Assembly (NCBI RefSeq): GCF_000758605.1 | Contig: NZ_CP009282.1 | Span: forward strand, 6,076,001-6,140,000 | Direction: 5' to 3' | Length of the DNA: 64,000 bases | Source of the DNA: Paenibacillus sp. FSL R5-0912 | GTDB taxonomy: Bacteria; Bacillota; Bacilli; Paenibacillales; Paenibacillaceae | Shown: in pieces, positions 18,826 to 29,000 of the stretch | Position numbering within the stretch: position 1 is the first letter of the stretch | Layout of the letters: the number at the start of each line of letters is the position of its first letter | Notes under the pieces: model-generated | What the model was told of the DNA's origin: nothing | The model's database searches: none | What the model saw: the letters and a program-made list of their open reading frames with translations, nothing else | Position numbers and translations under genes: made by a program

Positions 18826-19698
18826 TTAGCCCTTAACCGATCCAATAACCAGTCCTTTGACAAAATACTTCTGCAAATAGGGATAAAGAAAAATGATAGG
18901 TCCGATCGTGACAATCGCAGTGGCCATCTTAACCGATTCTGCCGGCAAGGTGACATCACTTGCTCCTGCAAGCATCGTCATTTCATTCAGCATGCTAATT
19001 TCCGATTTCAATTGGAGCAGCATGAATTGCAGCGGATACAGGCTCTTGTCGTCAATCAGCATGATCGCGTTCCACCAGTTATTCCAGTAATCCAGCCCGT
19101 AAAAGAGCGCAATGGTGGCGAGTACAGGTGTGCACAGCGGAAGATAGATGCGGAAAGCGATCGTAAGATCATTCGCTCCGTCGATGGTCGCCGATTCCCG
19201 CAGGGAGTCCGGAACTCCGTTCATGAAGTTGCGAACCAGAAAGAGATTGAAGGGACTGAACAGCAGCGAAGGAATGATCAGCGCCAAGATGTTATTCGTG
19301 AGCCCGAGTGAGCGGTTCATTAAATACCAGGGCACGATTCCGGCGGAGAAGATCATCGTAATGAAAAAATAGAGTGACAGGGAGTTGCGGTACTTCACAC
19401 TCTTGTTGGCCAAGGTATACCCGGCCATGGATGTGATCAGAACGGCCAGGACCGTTCCGACGAGCGTGACGAAGATGGAAATCATATAGCTGTGCAAAAC
19501 CTGTGATCCACCGGTAAAAATCAGCTTGTAGGCATACAGGGAGAACTTTTCCGGAAACAGGCTGTAGCCATTCTTAAGGATCGTATCCTCGTCTGTTACT
19601 GAGATCATCAGAACCAGCAGCATCGGAATCAGACAGAGCGCTGAATACACGGTAATACAGGCATACATAATTAAGTTGCTGATGGAGCCTTTTTTCAC
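18826..19698 (-). CDS. Sugar ABC transporter permease, LplC/YtcP type
   Basis: This 290-residue permease starts at a GTG (19698) nine bases after GGAGGAG. It has six predicted membrane segments and the EAA loop RESATIDGANDLTIAFRIYLP at about residues 165-185. It pairs with the LplB-type permease 47 bases upstream. The C terminus ends in FVKGLVIGSVKG, usual for this subfamily. No ATPase gene is linked. Confidence 0.93.
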   Translation of the reverse strand: MKKGSISNLIMYACITVYSALCLIPMLLVLMISVTDEDTILKNGYSLFPEKFSLYAYKLIFTGGSQVLHSYMISIFVTLVGTVLAVLITSMAGYTLANKSVKYRNSLSLYFFITMIFSAGIVPWYLMNRSLGLTNNILALIIPSLLFSPFNLFLVRNFMNGVPDSLRESATIDGANDLTIAFRIYLPLCTPVLATIALFYGLDYWNNWWNAIMLIDDKSLYPLQFMLLQLKSEISMLNEMTMLAGASDVTLPAESVKMATAIVTIGPIIFLYPYLQKYFVKGLVIGSVKG

Positions 19699-19745
19699 TT
19701 TGTCTCCTCCTCAAAGTTGTGTTGATCCTACGCATCCTAGAAATT

Positions 19746-20681
19746 CTAGTAAAGTGCGCCGTCCTTGAAAAATTTGCGGGTAATCGTATTGGTGCCGAAG
19801 ACGAGGATAAAGCCAACCACAGACTGAAACAGTCCGACGGCCATCGCTTCCGAAGGATCGCCAATCTGGCGCAAGGAACGGAATACATAGGTATCAATAA
19901 TATCAGTTGTCTGGTAAAGGGTTCCGTTATCGCCGATTAAGGCATAGATCATCCCGAAATCGCCGTACATGATCTTGCCGATAGAGAGCAGCGTCAGGAT
20001 GACAACCGTCGGCATCATCAGTGGAAGCGTAATCTTCCTGCACATCTGCCAGCGGTTCGCCCCATCGATCTGGGCTGCTTCGTACAAGGTGTCGTCAATG
20101 CCGGTAATGGTAGCCAGATAGATTACGGCACTCATCCCGGCGCCCTTCCAGACATGCATAAGCGTCAGGATCACCGGCCATGCCCTCGGCTCCGTATACC
20201 AGTTGAAGGATGCAAAACCGAGCTTGTTCAGCAGCTGGTTCACAATTCCCATATCCATGGAGAAGAAGGCGTATATCACATAGCTGATGACAATCCAGGA
20301 GATGAAATTCGGGAACAGCATGACTGACTGGCTGATTTTGACAAACAGTTTCTTGCGCAGCTCGTTAAGCAGCAGTGAGATAGCAAGTGCCGTCAGCGTG
20401 CCAAAGAAAATAAACAAAAGATTGAGAAATATCGTATTAAAAGTGACTGTGAGCGCTTTATTGGACCGGAAGAAAAACTCAAAGTTTTGAAAACCGACCC
20501 ACTCACTGTGGAAGATACCTTTCGTGTAATTGAACCGCTGGAAGGCGATCAGCATATACGGATAGGTCATGTACCCGAATACAAATGTGTAGACCATTGC
20601 CGGCAAAACCAGCAGATAGGATGTGCCGTTGGCCCGTATATCCGCTAGAACCCCCCTGCGCCGACGAAGCTTCTTTTCCAA
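19746..20681 (-). CDS. Sugar ABC transporter permease, LplB/YteP type
   Basis: This 311-residue permease starts at a TTG (20681) spaced 8 bases from GGGAGGA; a TTG two codons earlier is too close to that site. It has a basic amino terminus (KKLRRRRG), six predicted membrane segments, and the EAA loop YEAAQIDGANRWQMCRKITLP at about residues 220-240. It is the first gene of the second importer operon. A TATATA -10 with a weak TTCATA -35 17 bases upstream is visible at about 20829-20857, giving a leader of roughly 145 bases. Confidence 0.92.
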   Translation of the reverse strand: MEKKLRRRRGVLADIRANGTSYLLVLPAMVYTFVFGYMTYPYMLIAFQRFNYTKGIFHSEWVGFQNFEFFFRSNKALTVTFNTIFLNLLFIFFGTLTALAISLLLNELRKKLFVKISQSVMLFPNFISWIVISYVIYAFFSMDMGIVNQLLNKLGFASFNWYTEPRAWPVILTLMHVWKGAGMSAVIYLATITGIDDTLYEAAQIDGANRWQMCRKITLPLMMPTVVILTLLSIGKIMYGDFGMIYALIGDNGTLYQTTDIIDTYVFRSLRQIGDPSEAMAVGLFQSVVGFILVFGTNTITRKFFKDGALY

Positions 20682-20823
20682 TTTCAAATCCTCCCGTTAA
20701 CGTTATCGTGCTTTGGCTGCTTGCTATGACGTAACTTTAAGCAAAATTCCGGCTGCTGGCTATTTCAAATACCGGATATTGCTTTAACTATCCGGTGACC
20801 GGACCCTCAAATTCGGCGGAGCG

Positions 20824-20863
20824 GTTTCATATATAGTACAATCCTTTAGAAATATGAAAGCCG
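20824..20863 (-). promoter_or_regulatory. Candidate promoter and inverted repeat before the second importer operon
   Basis: Plus-strand CGGTTTCATAT and ATATGAAAGCCG form an interrupted inverted repeat around 20821-20863. On the minus strand TTCATA and TATATA within it are 17 bases apart and could be -35 and -10 elements. The arrangement is compatible with control by an AraC-type activator, but this is weak evidence. Confidence 0.4.
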
Positions 20864-20866
20864 TTC

Positions 20867-20904
20867 TTGGAACGTCTCCTCAGTTGATTAGGATTGAGGA
20901 CGTT
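20867..20904 (-). terminator. Hairpin overlapping the stop codon of the EEP gene
   Basis: The minus strand reads GAACGTCCTCA...TGAGGAGACGTTC, a stem of about 11 pairs around the stop codon at 20880. No T-run follows, so it may be an mRNA 3' end stabiliser or a weak terminator. Confidence 0.35.
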
Positions 20905-22484
20905 CTATCGCTCCAACCCTCTGGAGTTAAAGACGAATCATCCGCTGTCCGGACTAATTTGGCTCCCTGAAAATTGTCGTGTTCATACAATTCCACTGCA
21001 GCGCCGCCGAATACGCGCAGCGAGGTAATGTCATCATTCTGGATGCCCGCTTCGAGCAGAGCCGCCAGCGTGTAGCTGCCGGGAGCCAGTGACACCGCAT
21101 AACCGCCATAGCTTCCATCCTTATAGAACACTGCACCCTTATCCAGACCGTAGGCCTCCAGCTCATAAATCCGCGCTGACGTATCGGTACTGAGGGCTCC
21201 GGCGTCTGTAATGTAGACCCGGATGTACCTCCCGAAGGTGTTGACGTCATGCAGGGTAATGTCCCGCGTATTTCCGGTCACTGCTGCAGCATCGGTCCAG
21301 GCGCTGCCGTTATCGCTGACCTGGATTTTGAAGTTCCTGGTATTGATGCTTGGCGTCTCACCGCCTGCCGCTGCATGCTTCACCACAAACCGGTACAGGT
21401 TAACCCTCTTGCCAAGATCAATCTGCAGCCAATGCGGCTCGGTTCCGGTTGCACACCATTTGCTGTTGCCAAGGACGGTTCCGTCAATAGCTTTATTAGG
21501 TGCTTCTCCCTGCACATAACCATCCGCCGTGGCGGTTCCCTGTGCCGCAACATTCACGTAACCGGCAGGCAAAGCTTTAGCTGTGCGGGGGATTTGGATA
21601 GTCAACTGCACCGGATAATGGTCCGAGGGATATAATCCGTTCTCGTTATAACGGTTGATATCCATCGACTCCACGGTTCCGGCACCACGCTGGAAAATCC
21701 AATCAATATGGTGGCCTGTTGTGTTGCCGTTATAATTACTGACGGTAGAAGCATTATTGAAGTCATGCCCGCTCTGGGTCCAGACATCGCTGAAATCCGA
21801 CTGCTCAAGGATGGAGTAAGCGCTCTCAGTTTCGGGAGAATTAAGATCTCCGCCAATAAATACCGGCGTATCCGGTGAAGTCACATACTCCGAGACCCTG
21901 TTTAAGATCAACTGGGACGATAGCGCCCGGGCGCTGCTGTTCAAAGAGAAGTGGGTATTGAAATAATAGAAGACGGTTCTCGGATCGTCTTTCGCCTGGA
22001 ACTTGGCCCAAGTGCATATTCGGGGCCACTTGTCATCAAATGAGCTGAGGCTTCCGACGGCATCGGGCGTCTCACTGAGCCAGAACTGGCCGGATTCCAG
22101 GACATGGAATTTATCTGCCCGGTATACGATGTTGGAGTATTCATCCGTCTTGTTCCCGTATCTTGAGGTTCCCAGTGACTGGTAGTTTCCGTTCAGATGA
22201 CTTATAAAGTAATCGATTTGTACAGCATAAGCCTCCTGCATGCCGACAATATCAGGACCAAATGAATTGATGACATTCACTGCCTTGTCTTTGCGGTTAT
22301 CCCATGAGTTAATAGTTCCGTCATCTCCGTGCAGGTTTCGCACATTAAATGTCATAAGCTTCAGCCGTGCCGTTTGCGTCACTTCCGCCGCTTCTGCCGT
22401 TGATCCCGGAGCCACCATGCCTCCAAGCCCGGAGATCCAAGCACCCAACATCAGCAGTGCCATCCATTTCTTATTCTTCATCAT
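20880..22484 (-). CDS. Secreted EEP protein with discoidin and crystallin domains
   Basis: This 534-residue exported protein has a signal peptide at 1-32 ending in AEA. An EEP domain spans about 38-298, with FNVRN, VGMQEA, YFNTHF, GGDLNS and PSDHYPVQL; the metal and catalytic positions (Asn, Glu, Asp/Asn, Asp-His) are all present. A discoidin (F5/8 type C, CBM32-like) domain covers about 310-448, and a beta/gamma-crystallin motif domain (about 450-534, YGGYAVSLAPGSYTLAAL and YEHDNFQG) closes the protein. The last two are typical carbohydrate-binding and calcium-binding folds. It has no SLH domains, so it is probably released. It lies between the second importer operon and the complete GH38 gene, and shares a promoter-like motif with the latter. 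Confidence 0.88.
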   Translation of the reverse strand: MMKNKKWMALLMLGAWISGLGGMVAPGSTAEAAEVTQTARLKLMTFNVRNLHGDDGTINSWDNRKDKAVNVINSFGPDIVGMQEAYAVQIDYFISHLNGNYQSLGTSRYGNKTDEYSNIVYRADKFHVLESGQFWLSETPDAVGSLSSFDDKWPRICTWAKFQAKDDPRTVFYYFNTHFSLNSSARALSSQLILNRVSEYVTSPDTPVFIGGDLNSPETESAYSILEQSDFSDVWTQSGHDFNNASTVSNYNGNTTGHHIDWIFQRGAGTVESMDINRYNENGLYPSDHYPVQLTIQIPRTAKALPAGYVNVAAQGTATADGYVQGEAPNKAIDGTVLGNSKWCATGTEPHWLQIDLGKRVNLYRFVVKHAAAGGETPSINTRNFKIQVSDNGSAWTDAAAVTGNTRDITLHDVNTFGRYIRVYITDAGALSTDTSARIYELEAYGLDKGAVFYKDGSYGGYAVSLAPGSYTLAALLEAGIQNDDITSLRVFGGAAVELYEHDNFQGAKLVRTADDSSLTPEGWSDRTSSILIN

Positions 22485-22512
22485 CTATTCACTCCCCATT
22501 TATGAAACCTCG

Positions 22513-22536
22513 CTTGCTTCCTTCATGCTAGAATAG
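22513..22536 (-). promoter_or_regulatory. Promoter-like motif shared with the GH38 gene (copy 1)
   Basis: The plus strand reads CTTGCTTCCTTCATGCTA then GAATAG. Apart from one inserted and one changed base it equals 25910-25932, in front of GH38. Both copies lie 29-88 bases ahead of a minus-strand start codon and have TACAG 11-12 bases upstream, suggesting a shared activator or sigma-factor contact. Confidence 0.5.
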
Positions 22537-22598
22537 CCGCCTTGATCCTGTAAATTTCGAAATCCTGCATTCCCTTACAAATTGCAGTTTTTCAACCT

Positions 22599-25500
22599 TT
22601 AAAAATCGGCTGCGGCTATCAAATTCTGAGAATGGGATAGGGCAAGGTTCAACGTTTTGATTTCATACGGTGCCAAAGCGAGTTCGATCTGCTGACCGGT
22701 AAAAGGGAGGGCAAAGGGATGCTCTTCCATAAGGTCAGTTTCCTCCACCGAGCAGAGCTCACCGAGGTACGGATCAACCGTTACGGATGCTTTAGTGCGA
22801 ATCCCTCCGAATTCATACAGCCGTATAATCAGCGTGTTGCCAAATTCAGCCTTTTTAACAGTATCGATCATGACATTACGGGCGTCCGTCTGTATCATTC
22901 CAAGTTCATCGGGGAGCCTGGAGCCATCTTGCAGCGCAGTTGCCATCAGCGGCGCATTCAGTTCACACGCTGCCTGATGTGTTTCCGCTTCATACCATCC
23001 CCCGCTGTGCGGATACAGTGAATACGTGAACTCATGCAATCCCTGATCGGCATTGCTGTCAGGATAAACGCCGGATTTGATCAGGCTCAGACGGATGACG
23101 TGATTCCGGATGTCGTGCCCGTATTTGCAGTCATTCAGCAGACTGATGCCATATCCGCCTTCGGATAAATCTGCCCAGCGCTGGGCAACGGATTCGAATC
23201 GGGCATAATCCCAGCTTGTATTCCAGTGTGTCGGCCTCTCCACGTTGCCAAACTGAATTTCGTATGTCGCTTTGGTTGAGCGGATGTCCACGGGGAAGGC
23301 TGCTTTCAGCAGCTGCTGATGCTCCTGCCAGTCCACCCGGGTTTTGAAATCAATGCGCGGATGATCGCGGTACACAATTAGATACTGCTCGATCGTAGAG
23401 CTCTGGTAGCAGTACACCAGCTTCAGCACGCCCCGCAACGGGCCGGCTTCCAGCACAGACAGCTCCTGCAGTCCGTCCACAACGGTCATTTTTTCCTGAT
23501 AATAAATGTCGATATCCCAAGCGTCATGCGCCATAGGCTTGTCTTCGAATACCTGCAGCATGTTTGCCGGCTGGTCCTTCTTCAGTACTTCACGTTTGGC
23601 CTGTTTATCATAGAGCGATGCGATCTGACCTGCATCATTCAGGAGAATACTATAGTAAGGGGTTTCGAGGCGGCCGGTACCGATGCTCCATGATCCAGAA
23701 GACTCCAGCCCGATACCCGCCGGATTGCGTAGCTGCTCATGCTCCGCTTCGGGACGTCCATAAATGGTCGTATATCCGTAAGCGGGCACATCCCGAACCG
23801 CCACCAGTACTTTGCATAAAGCTGTCAGATTCGCCTGTTCACTTACCGCAGCCTGAGCATCCAGCTTGAAGCCTTCTACCGTATGCCATGAGAAATTCTC
23901 TGCATCATCTATATCGATTTCTGCAAGGAATGAGCGCTTCCAGCCAAGAGCATTAAACACGCGGACAGGTTTCCCCCTCCTCTCCGCTTCGCGGCCAATT
24001 GCTCCATTCAAGCTACGAATCCCTTGTTCAATCGTGGCAAGTGCAAGCTGTTCCGATTTCTCGTATTCAAGTCTGCTGTCCTCATAAACCTCATGAATCG
24101 ATGATCCCGGAATGATGTCATGAAACTGGTTACGCAGCACAATCTCCCAGCTGTCAGCCAGCTGCACCGACGGGTAGGCATGCTCCGGATTCAACGCAAG
24201 CGCGAATGCATTTAAGAATTCCGCATGATGCAGCAGCATCTCCATCCGGCGGTTCAAGCGCTTGTTGTAGGCCTGGGAGGTATACGTTCCACGGTGGGAT
24301 TCGAGATACAACTCACCATCCCATAAATGAAGCTGCGGCTGGTCCTTGAGCTGTTTCTCAAGCTGCACAAAAAACTCTTCCACTCCCCCTGCCTTGACCC
24401 GGGGGGCACCCGGTATATCCTCATACCGCCTTACAGCCTCCAACATATCACGGGTCGGCCCCCCGCCCCCGTCTCCCCAGCCGTAAGCCAGCAGCAGCTG
24501 ATTGTTGATATCCTTCTGGCGGTAGTTGTCCCATAGCCCTTGAACAGAAGCACCTGTCACATTGCCATTGTACGTATAATATGAGTTGTTACCGTTATCC
24601 GGCGTGGTAATGTAGTGCGTTAGAATTTCTGTCCCGTCGATCCCCCTCCAGGTAAATGTATCGTAAGGGAAACGGTTATATTGACTCCAGCTGATTTTGG
24701 TCGTCATGAAATAATCGACGCCACTCTTCTTCAGAATCTGCGGAAGCGCCCAGCTGTAACCAAATACGTCAGGCAGCCATAGTACGCGGTTATCCACGCC
24801 GAATTCATCCCGGAAAAAGCGCTTGCCGGTCAGAAGCTGGCGGACCAGTGATTCTCCCGACGGAATATTGCAGTCCGCCTCCAGCCACATAGCCCCGGTA
24901 GCTTCCCATTTTCCGCTCTGTACGCGATTCTTGATTTTGGCATACAGCATCGGAAAATCCTTCTTCAAGTAGGCGTAAAGCTGCGGCTGTGACTGCAGAA
25001 ACACATATTCCGGAAAACGTTCCATCAACATGAGCACTGTAGAGAACGAACGCGCTGATTTCTCACGCGTGTGCTGCAGGCGCCATAGCCAGGCCACGTC
25101 GATATGGCAGTGTCCGACTGCCGTTATCTGTGGACGTGGCCCCCGCGGGATAGCTTCAAGACGCCCGCGCAGTATTTGGCGTGCCTGTGCCGCGGATGTA
25201 TAAAACGCCTCCGAGCCGGGTCTGCTCCAGTCCAACTGGCGGAATGCCGCTTCCAGTGCGTCCGTCAGCCCATGTCGTTCCAGCTGACGTTCATCCAGCT
25301 GCTTCACAGTCTGGAGCATATGCATCGACGTATAATACAGGTCGTCCACTGCCTCGTCGAGTACCGCGAAGCTCAGCATATCGATCCGGTGATCAAACGG
25401 TATGCGCCCGTCCGGCGCCTTCAGTCCGCTCCACGCATAAATGGCCAGCTCTGCATAGCCTCTCTCCACTGCGTCTTTCGGAAAAAACAGCTCCGCATGA

Positions 25501-25844
25501 TTGCGGTCAAGCGCCTGCAACGGCTCTCCGTCCAGATAAACCTGTGCTTCATACCCGCTGGTATTCCCTCCGCTTGTGTCCCCGAGCTTGATGAGACCAA
25601 TGACATCCTGCCCCTTCCAGTCGTGTGGAAATTCGACATCCGTGATAAACCAGGCATAACGGTCTCTGCCCCCCCAGCGGTCACCAACACGAACCGCTGT
25701 TCCACCTTCAAACTGCTGACGCACTTCAGCCAAATCCTTCACATCCGGAGCAATATAAACGTCAGCCAATGTCCGGCTTTCGCGGTATCTTAATCCGGCA
25801 AGCTCCCGGATGCGGCCCTCCAACTTCTGCAGAACGAATTTCAT
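22599..25844 (-). CDS. GH38 alpha-mannosidase, complete
   Basis: This 1081-residue enzyme is full length for GH38 and has no signal peptide. Order: amino-terminal beta-sandwich (about 1-230); catalytic domain with HCHIDVAWLW (about 243, zinc ligands His and Asp) and WLPDVFGYS (about 355, Asp nucleophile); a helical middle domain with FHDIIPGSSIHEVYEDS; then the long C-terminal beta-sandwich half. The reaction is removal of non-reducing alpha-mannose, probably in the cytoplasm. The ATG has GGAGGGG upstream. It is only distantly similar in amino terminus to the partial GH38 at 1-1209, so the two probably differ in linkage preference. It stands alone, divergent from the plus-strand EEP/SLH gene. 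Confidence 0.95.
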   Translation of the reverse strand: MKFVLQKLEGRIRELAGLRYRESRTLADVYIAPDVKDLAEVRQQFEGGTAVRVGDRWGGRDRYAWFITDVEFPHDWKGQDVIGLIKLGDTSGGNTSGYEAQVYLDGEPLQALDRNHAELFFPKDAVERGYAELAIYAWSGLKAPDGRIPFDHRIDMLSFAVLDEAVDDLYYTSMHMLQTVKQLDERQLERHGLTDALEAAFRQLDWSRPGSEAFYTSAAQARQILRGRLEAIPRGPRPQITAVGHCHIDVAWLWRLQHTREKSARSFSTVLMLMERFPEYVFLQSQPQLYAYLKKDFPMLYAKIKNRVQSGKWEATGAMWLEADCNIPSGESLVRQLLTGKRFFRDEFGVDNRVLWLPDVFGYSWALPQILKKSGVDYFMTTKISWSQYNRFPYDTFTWRGIDGTEILTHYITTPDNGNNSYYTYNGNVTGASVQGLWDNYRQKDINNQLLLAYGWGDGGGGPTRDMLEAVRRYEDIPGAPRVKAGGVEEFFVQLEKQLKDQPQLHLWDGELYLESHRGTYTSQAYNKRLNRRMEMLLHHAEFLNAFALALNPEHAYPSVQLADSWEIVLRNQFHDIIPGSSIHEVYEDSRLEYEKSEQLALATIEQGIRSLNGAIGREAERRGKPVRVFNALGWKRSFLAEIDIDDAENFSWHTVEGFKLDAQAAVSEQANLTALCKVLVAVRDVPAYGYTTIYGRPEAEHEQLRNPAGIGLESSGSWSIGTGRLETPYYSILLNDAGQIASLYDKQAKREVLKKDQPANMLQVFEDKPMAHDAWDIDIYYQEKMTVVDGLQELSVLEAGPLRGVLKLVYCYQSSTIEQYLIVYRDHPRIDFKTRVDWQEHQQLLKAAFPVDIRSTKATYEIQFGNVERPTHWNTSWDYARFESVAQRWADLSEGGYGISLLNDCKYGHDIRNHVIRLSLIKSGVYPDSNADQGLHEFTYSLYPHSGGWYEAETHQAACELNAPLMATALQDGSRLPDELGMIQTDARNVMIDTVKKAEFGNTLIIRLYEFGGIRTKASVTVDPYLGELCSVEETDLMEEHPFALPFTGQQIELALAPYEIKTLNLALSHSQNLIAAADF

Positions 25845-25909
25845 GCTTGATTTTTCCCCTCCTATTTGTTTCGATTACCCGTCTCTATTGAAACCATCCA
25901 GACTCATAT

Positions 25910-25932
25910 CTTGCTCCTTCATGCTAAAATAG
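25910..25932 (-). promoter_or_regulatory. Promoter-like motif shared with the secreted EEP gene (copy 2)
   Basis: The plus strand reads CTTGCTCCTTCATGCTA then AAATAG, nearly identical to 22513-22536, located 66 bases ahead of the GH38 start codon. An AAGGGAA element occurs further upstream of both copies on the minus strand. Confidence 0.5.
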
Positions 25933-26025
25933 TAACTGAACACTGTATATCTCAAATCGCTGCTTATCCTTTTAAAATACGGTTTTCCCTTATATTTGAA
26001 ACCCCGGACCCGTTTTCGAAATAGA

Positions 26026-26065
26026 TATTACTTCCTGCCTAACTTACATTAAAAGAGAAGTAATA
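26026..26065. promoter_or_regulatory. Inverted repeat ahead of the plus-strand EEP/SLH gene
   Basis: TATTACTTC (26026-26034) and GAAGTAATA (26057-26065) form a 9-base inverted repeat 25 bases before the start codon at 26090. It could be an operator or a leader hairpin. The rest of the 245-base divergent region is AT-rich without other clear signals. Confidence 0.4.
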
Positions 26066-26089
26066 ATATTAGATTAGGAGGGAAAGGGA

Positions 26090-29000
26090 ATGCTCACGAA
26101 TGGAAGAAAGCGTGTGATCCTGTTGCTTGTGGCAATGCTCATCTTTTCCGGATTTGAGTTAGGTACCCATTCAGCACCAAGAGCACAGGCTGCGGATTTG
26201 GACTCGTACAATCTGAAATTAATGACGTTCAATGTCCGCAACGGGGGTACGGGGAAAGAAGCAGAGGAATGGGACAACCGAAAAGCCCTGGTCGCTCGAA
26301 CCATCGATTTGTTCGGTCCCGATGTGCTAGGCATGCAAGAAGGTCATCTGACTGGGATTAACGATTTACTCGGCAGTTTGAACGGAGCCTATGCTTCAAT
26401 TGGGACCTCGCGGTTTGGCAATACGGATGAGGAATATAACAACATCATGTACCGTTCCGACAAATTCGATGTGGTGCAATGGGGACAATTCTGGTTAAGC
26501 GAAACACCGGATATCGTGGGCAGCAAAAGCTCCTTTGATCCTGCCTGGCCCCGCATGTGCACCTGGGCCAAGTTTAAGGCAAAAGATAACCCGGGAGCTG
26601 AGTTCTATTACTTCAATACCCATTTCGGGTTGACTGAAGGCGCACAGGTCCAAGGAGCCACCGTTATTCTGGATCAAATCGCCAAATATGTGATCTCACC
26701 CGATGTACCCGTATTTGTCGGGGGCGATTTGAATGTGCAGGAAGACAGCAAGGCTTTCAAAACGCTGGAAGCATCCGACCTGAAGGATACTTGGGCCGGT
26801 GCCGGTCATGCCTATACGGATAACGATGGTACCTTCAGCAACTTTGAAGGATTAACGAATACAGGACATATCGATTGGATTTTCCAGCGCAATGTTCAGC
26901 GGATTCATTCCATTGAGATCAATTATAATCACGAGAATGGTCTTTATCCTTCCGATCATTATCCGGTTCAATTGGTCGTGGACCTCCCGCTAACAGGCCG
27001 TGTAGGCCAGACTGTTCCCGCTGCACCTCGCGATGTCTATGCGGCTTCCGCAGAGGGATTGACCCAGGTGGTCTTCGCCCCGTCTCCGGATGATGGCGGC
27101 AGTGCAATCCTGAATTATAAGGTAACCGCATGGCAAGGCGATCAAGTCGTCAAGACGGTGGACGGCGTCTCGAGTCCGATTTCCGTGACGGGACTGGATG
27201 TGGACGGCGAATATACATTTACGGTGTCAGCCGTGAATGCTGAAGGCGAATCTGCCCCCTCGGCTCCTTCAAAGCCAATCAACGAATTGGCGAATCAGTC
27301 ACTCGGCAAGCTATACCTATCAGGTGCCGTATCGTCCAGCTATCGGCTAAGCGGTGCGTTAAGCATCACTCCTACAAGCGTGCCGGCCTACGAGCAGGAA
27401 TATGCACTGTACTGGGGGAATGCAGGCGGAAAGCTGCCCGAAGCCCTGCCGATTGCAACAATACCAGCGGGTGAGGGTGAAATCAGCTATACATTCGACA
27501 AAACACCAGTGCCAAGCGGGGCGACGGCAGTTCTCGTGTATACGCGGATGCTTGGAAGCGATTCCACGAACTATACCCAAGAGATGTTGCCAACTGCAGG
27601 TGTTCAGCCGCTGCAGATCGAGGACTTCACCGACGTTTCGGACTGGACGGACTTGAGATACGGCAAAATTACGGTGACCGACGGCACCGGCTTGATCAGC
27701 GTAGATGGCCCTCCTGGCAGGGCATTCGGATATGCCGGGATTCCCGTAACTTACAATCTTACCGATCTTCCCATCCTCCGCGTCAAGATTGACAGCCTGG
27801 AGGACGGCGCCATGTGGGCACTTAAACTTCACACTAAGGCAGGTCAAGGGTCAGGGGACATTAAATTACAGGGAGACACCGATAAAGCAGGCGAATTTAG
27901 CTTCGACCTGAGAAAGGCTACCGGCTGGAACGGCCAGAAGAGTTTTATCATCAAGCTGTTCCCGATCGGCGTGGAAAAGTCGTTCCGCATTAGCGAGCTC
28001 TCGGCACGCCCGGCAGCAGAACTGAGCAATGATGAGGTAATTCCGATACCGGCGGCGCCAAGCGGCCTTATCGCATCGGCTGGCGATGCATCGGTCGCCT
28101 TGACATGGAATGCCTCGCCAGGCGCGGACAGCTACAAGGTGTACAAGTATGCAGGTACAGCTGCGCCGTTTGATCCCGCTGACTGGCAGCTCGTAGAGGC
28201 AAGCGTGACGGGCGCGACCTACACGGTAACGAGTCTTGAGAACAACACGAGTTATGCGTTCACGGTAAAGGCTGCAAACGCGGAAGGTGAGAGCGATTAT
28301 TCTGCGGCTGCGACTGCGATGCCGGTGGCACCTTCAACACCATCAGAACCAGCAGTACCTTCAGAACCGACGGTTCATGATAATGTTCCGGTTGTCGACA
28401 ACACCGTCATCAAATCAGCCAACGGCAGCATCATCATCCCTGCCGGTAGAATCGGTGAGGTCAGCCTTGAAGGTGCAGCTCTCGTCAGAGTGCCCGCGGG
28501 TGCAGCAGATCAGGAACTGCGTATCACAATAGCAAAGCTGCTTGATAAAGCACTATTGAAGACGGATCAGGGTGAAATCGTCAGCGATGTGTTCGAGATC
28601 CTGAAGAATACCGCCGGCAGCTTCAAGAATCCGGTCACGGTATCACTGAAGTTCGATCCGTCGGAGGTACAGGAAGGTCAAAGGGTCGCAATCTTCTACT
28701 ATAACGAAGCTGAAAAAACCTGGGTTGAAGTCGGCGGCAAGATCGAGGATGAGCGGATCACTGCCGTGGTGAATCACTTCACCAAATTCGCGGTGCTGGC
28801 TGTGAGGCAGGACCAAGGGATACAGCCGAACCCGCCATTACCGAAGTTCTGGGACATCGCCGGGCATTGGGCAGAGGGCGCCATCAACAGCGCAGCGGAC
28901 ATGAAGCTGATTGGCGGTTACCCGGATGGTTCGTTCAAGCCAAACAAGTCTGTCACCCGCGCCGAATTCACGGTCATGTTGATGAACGCGCTGAAGAAGG

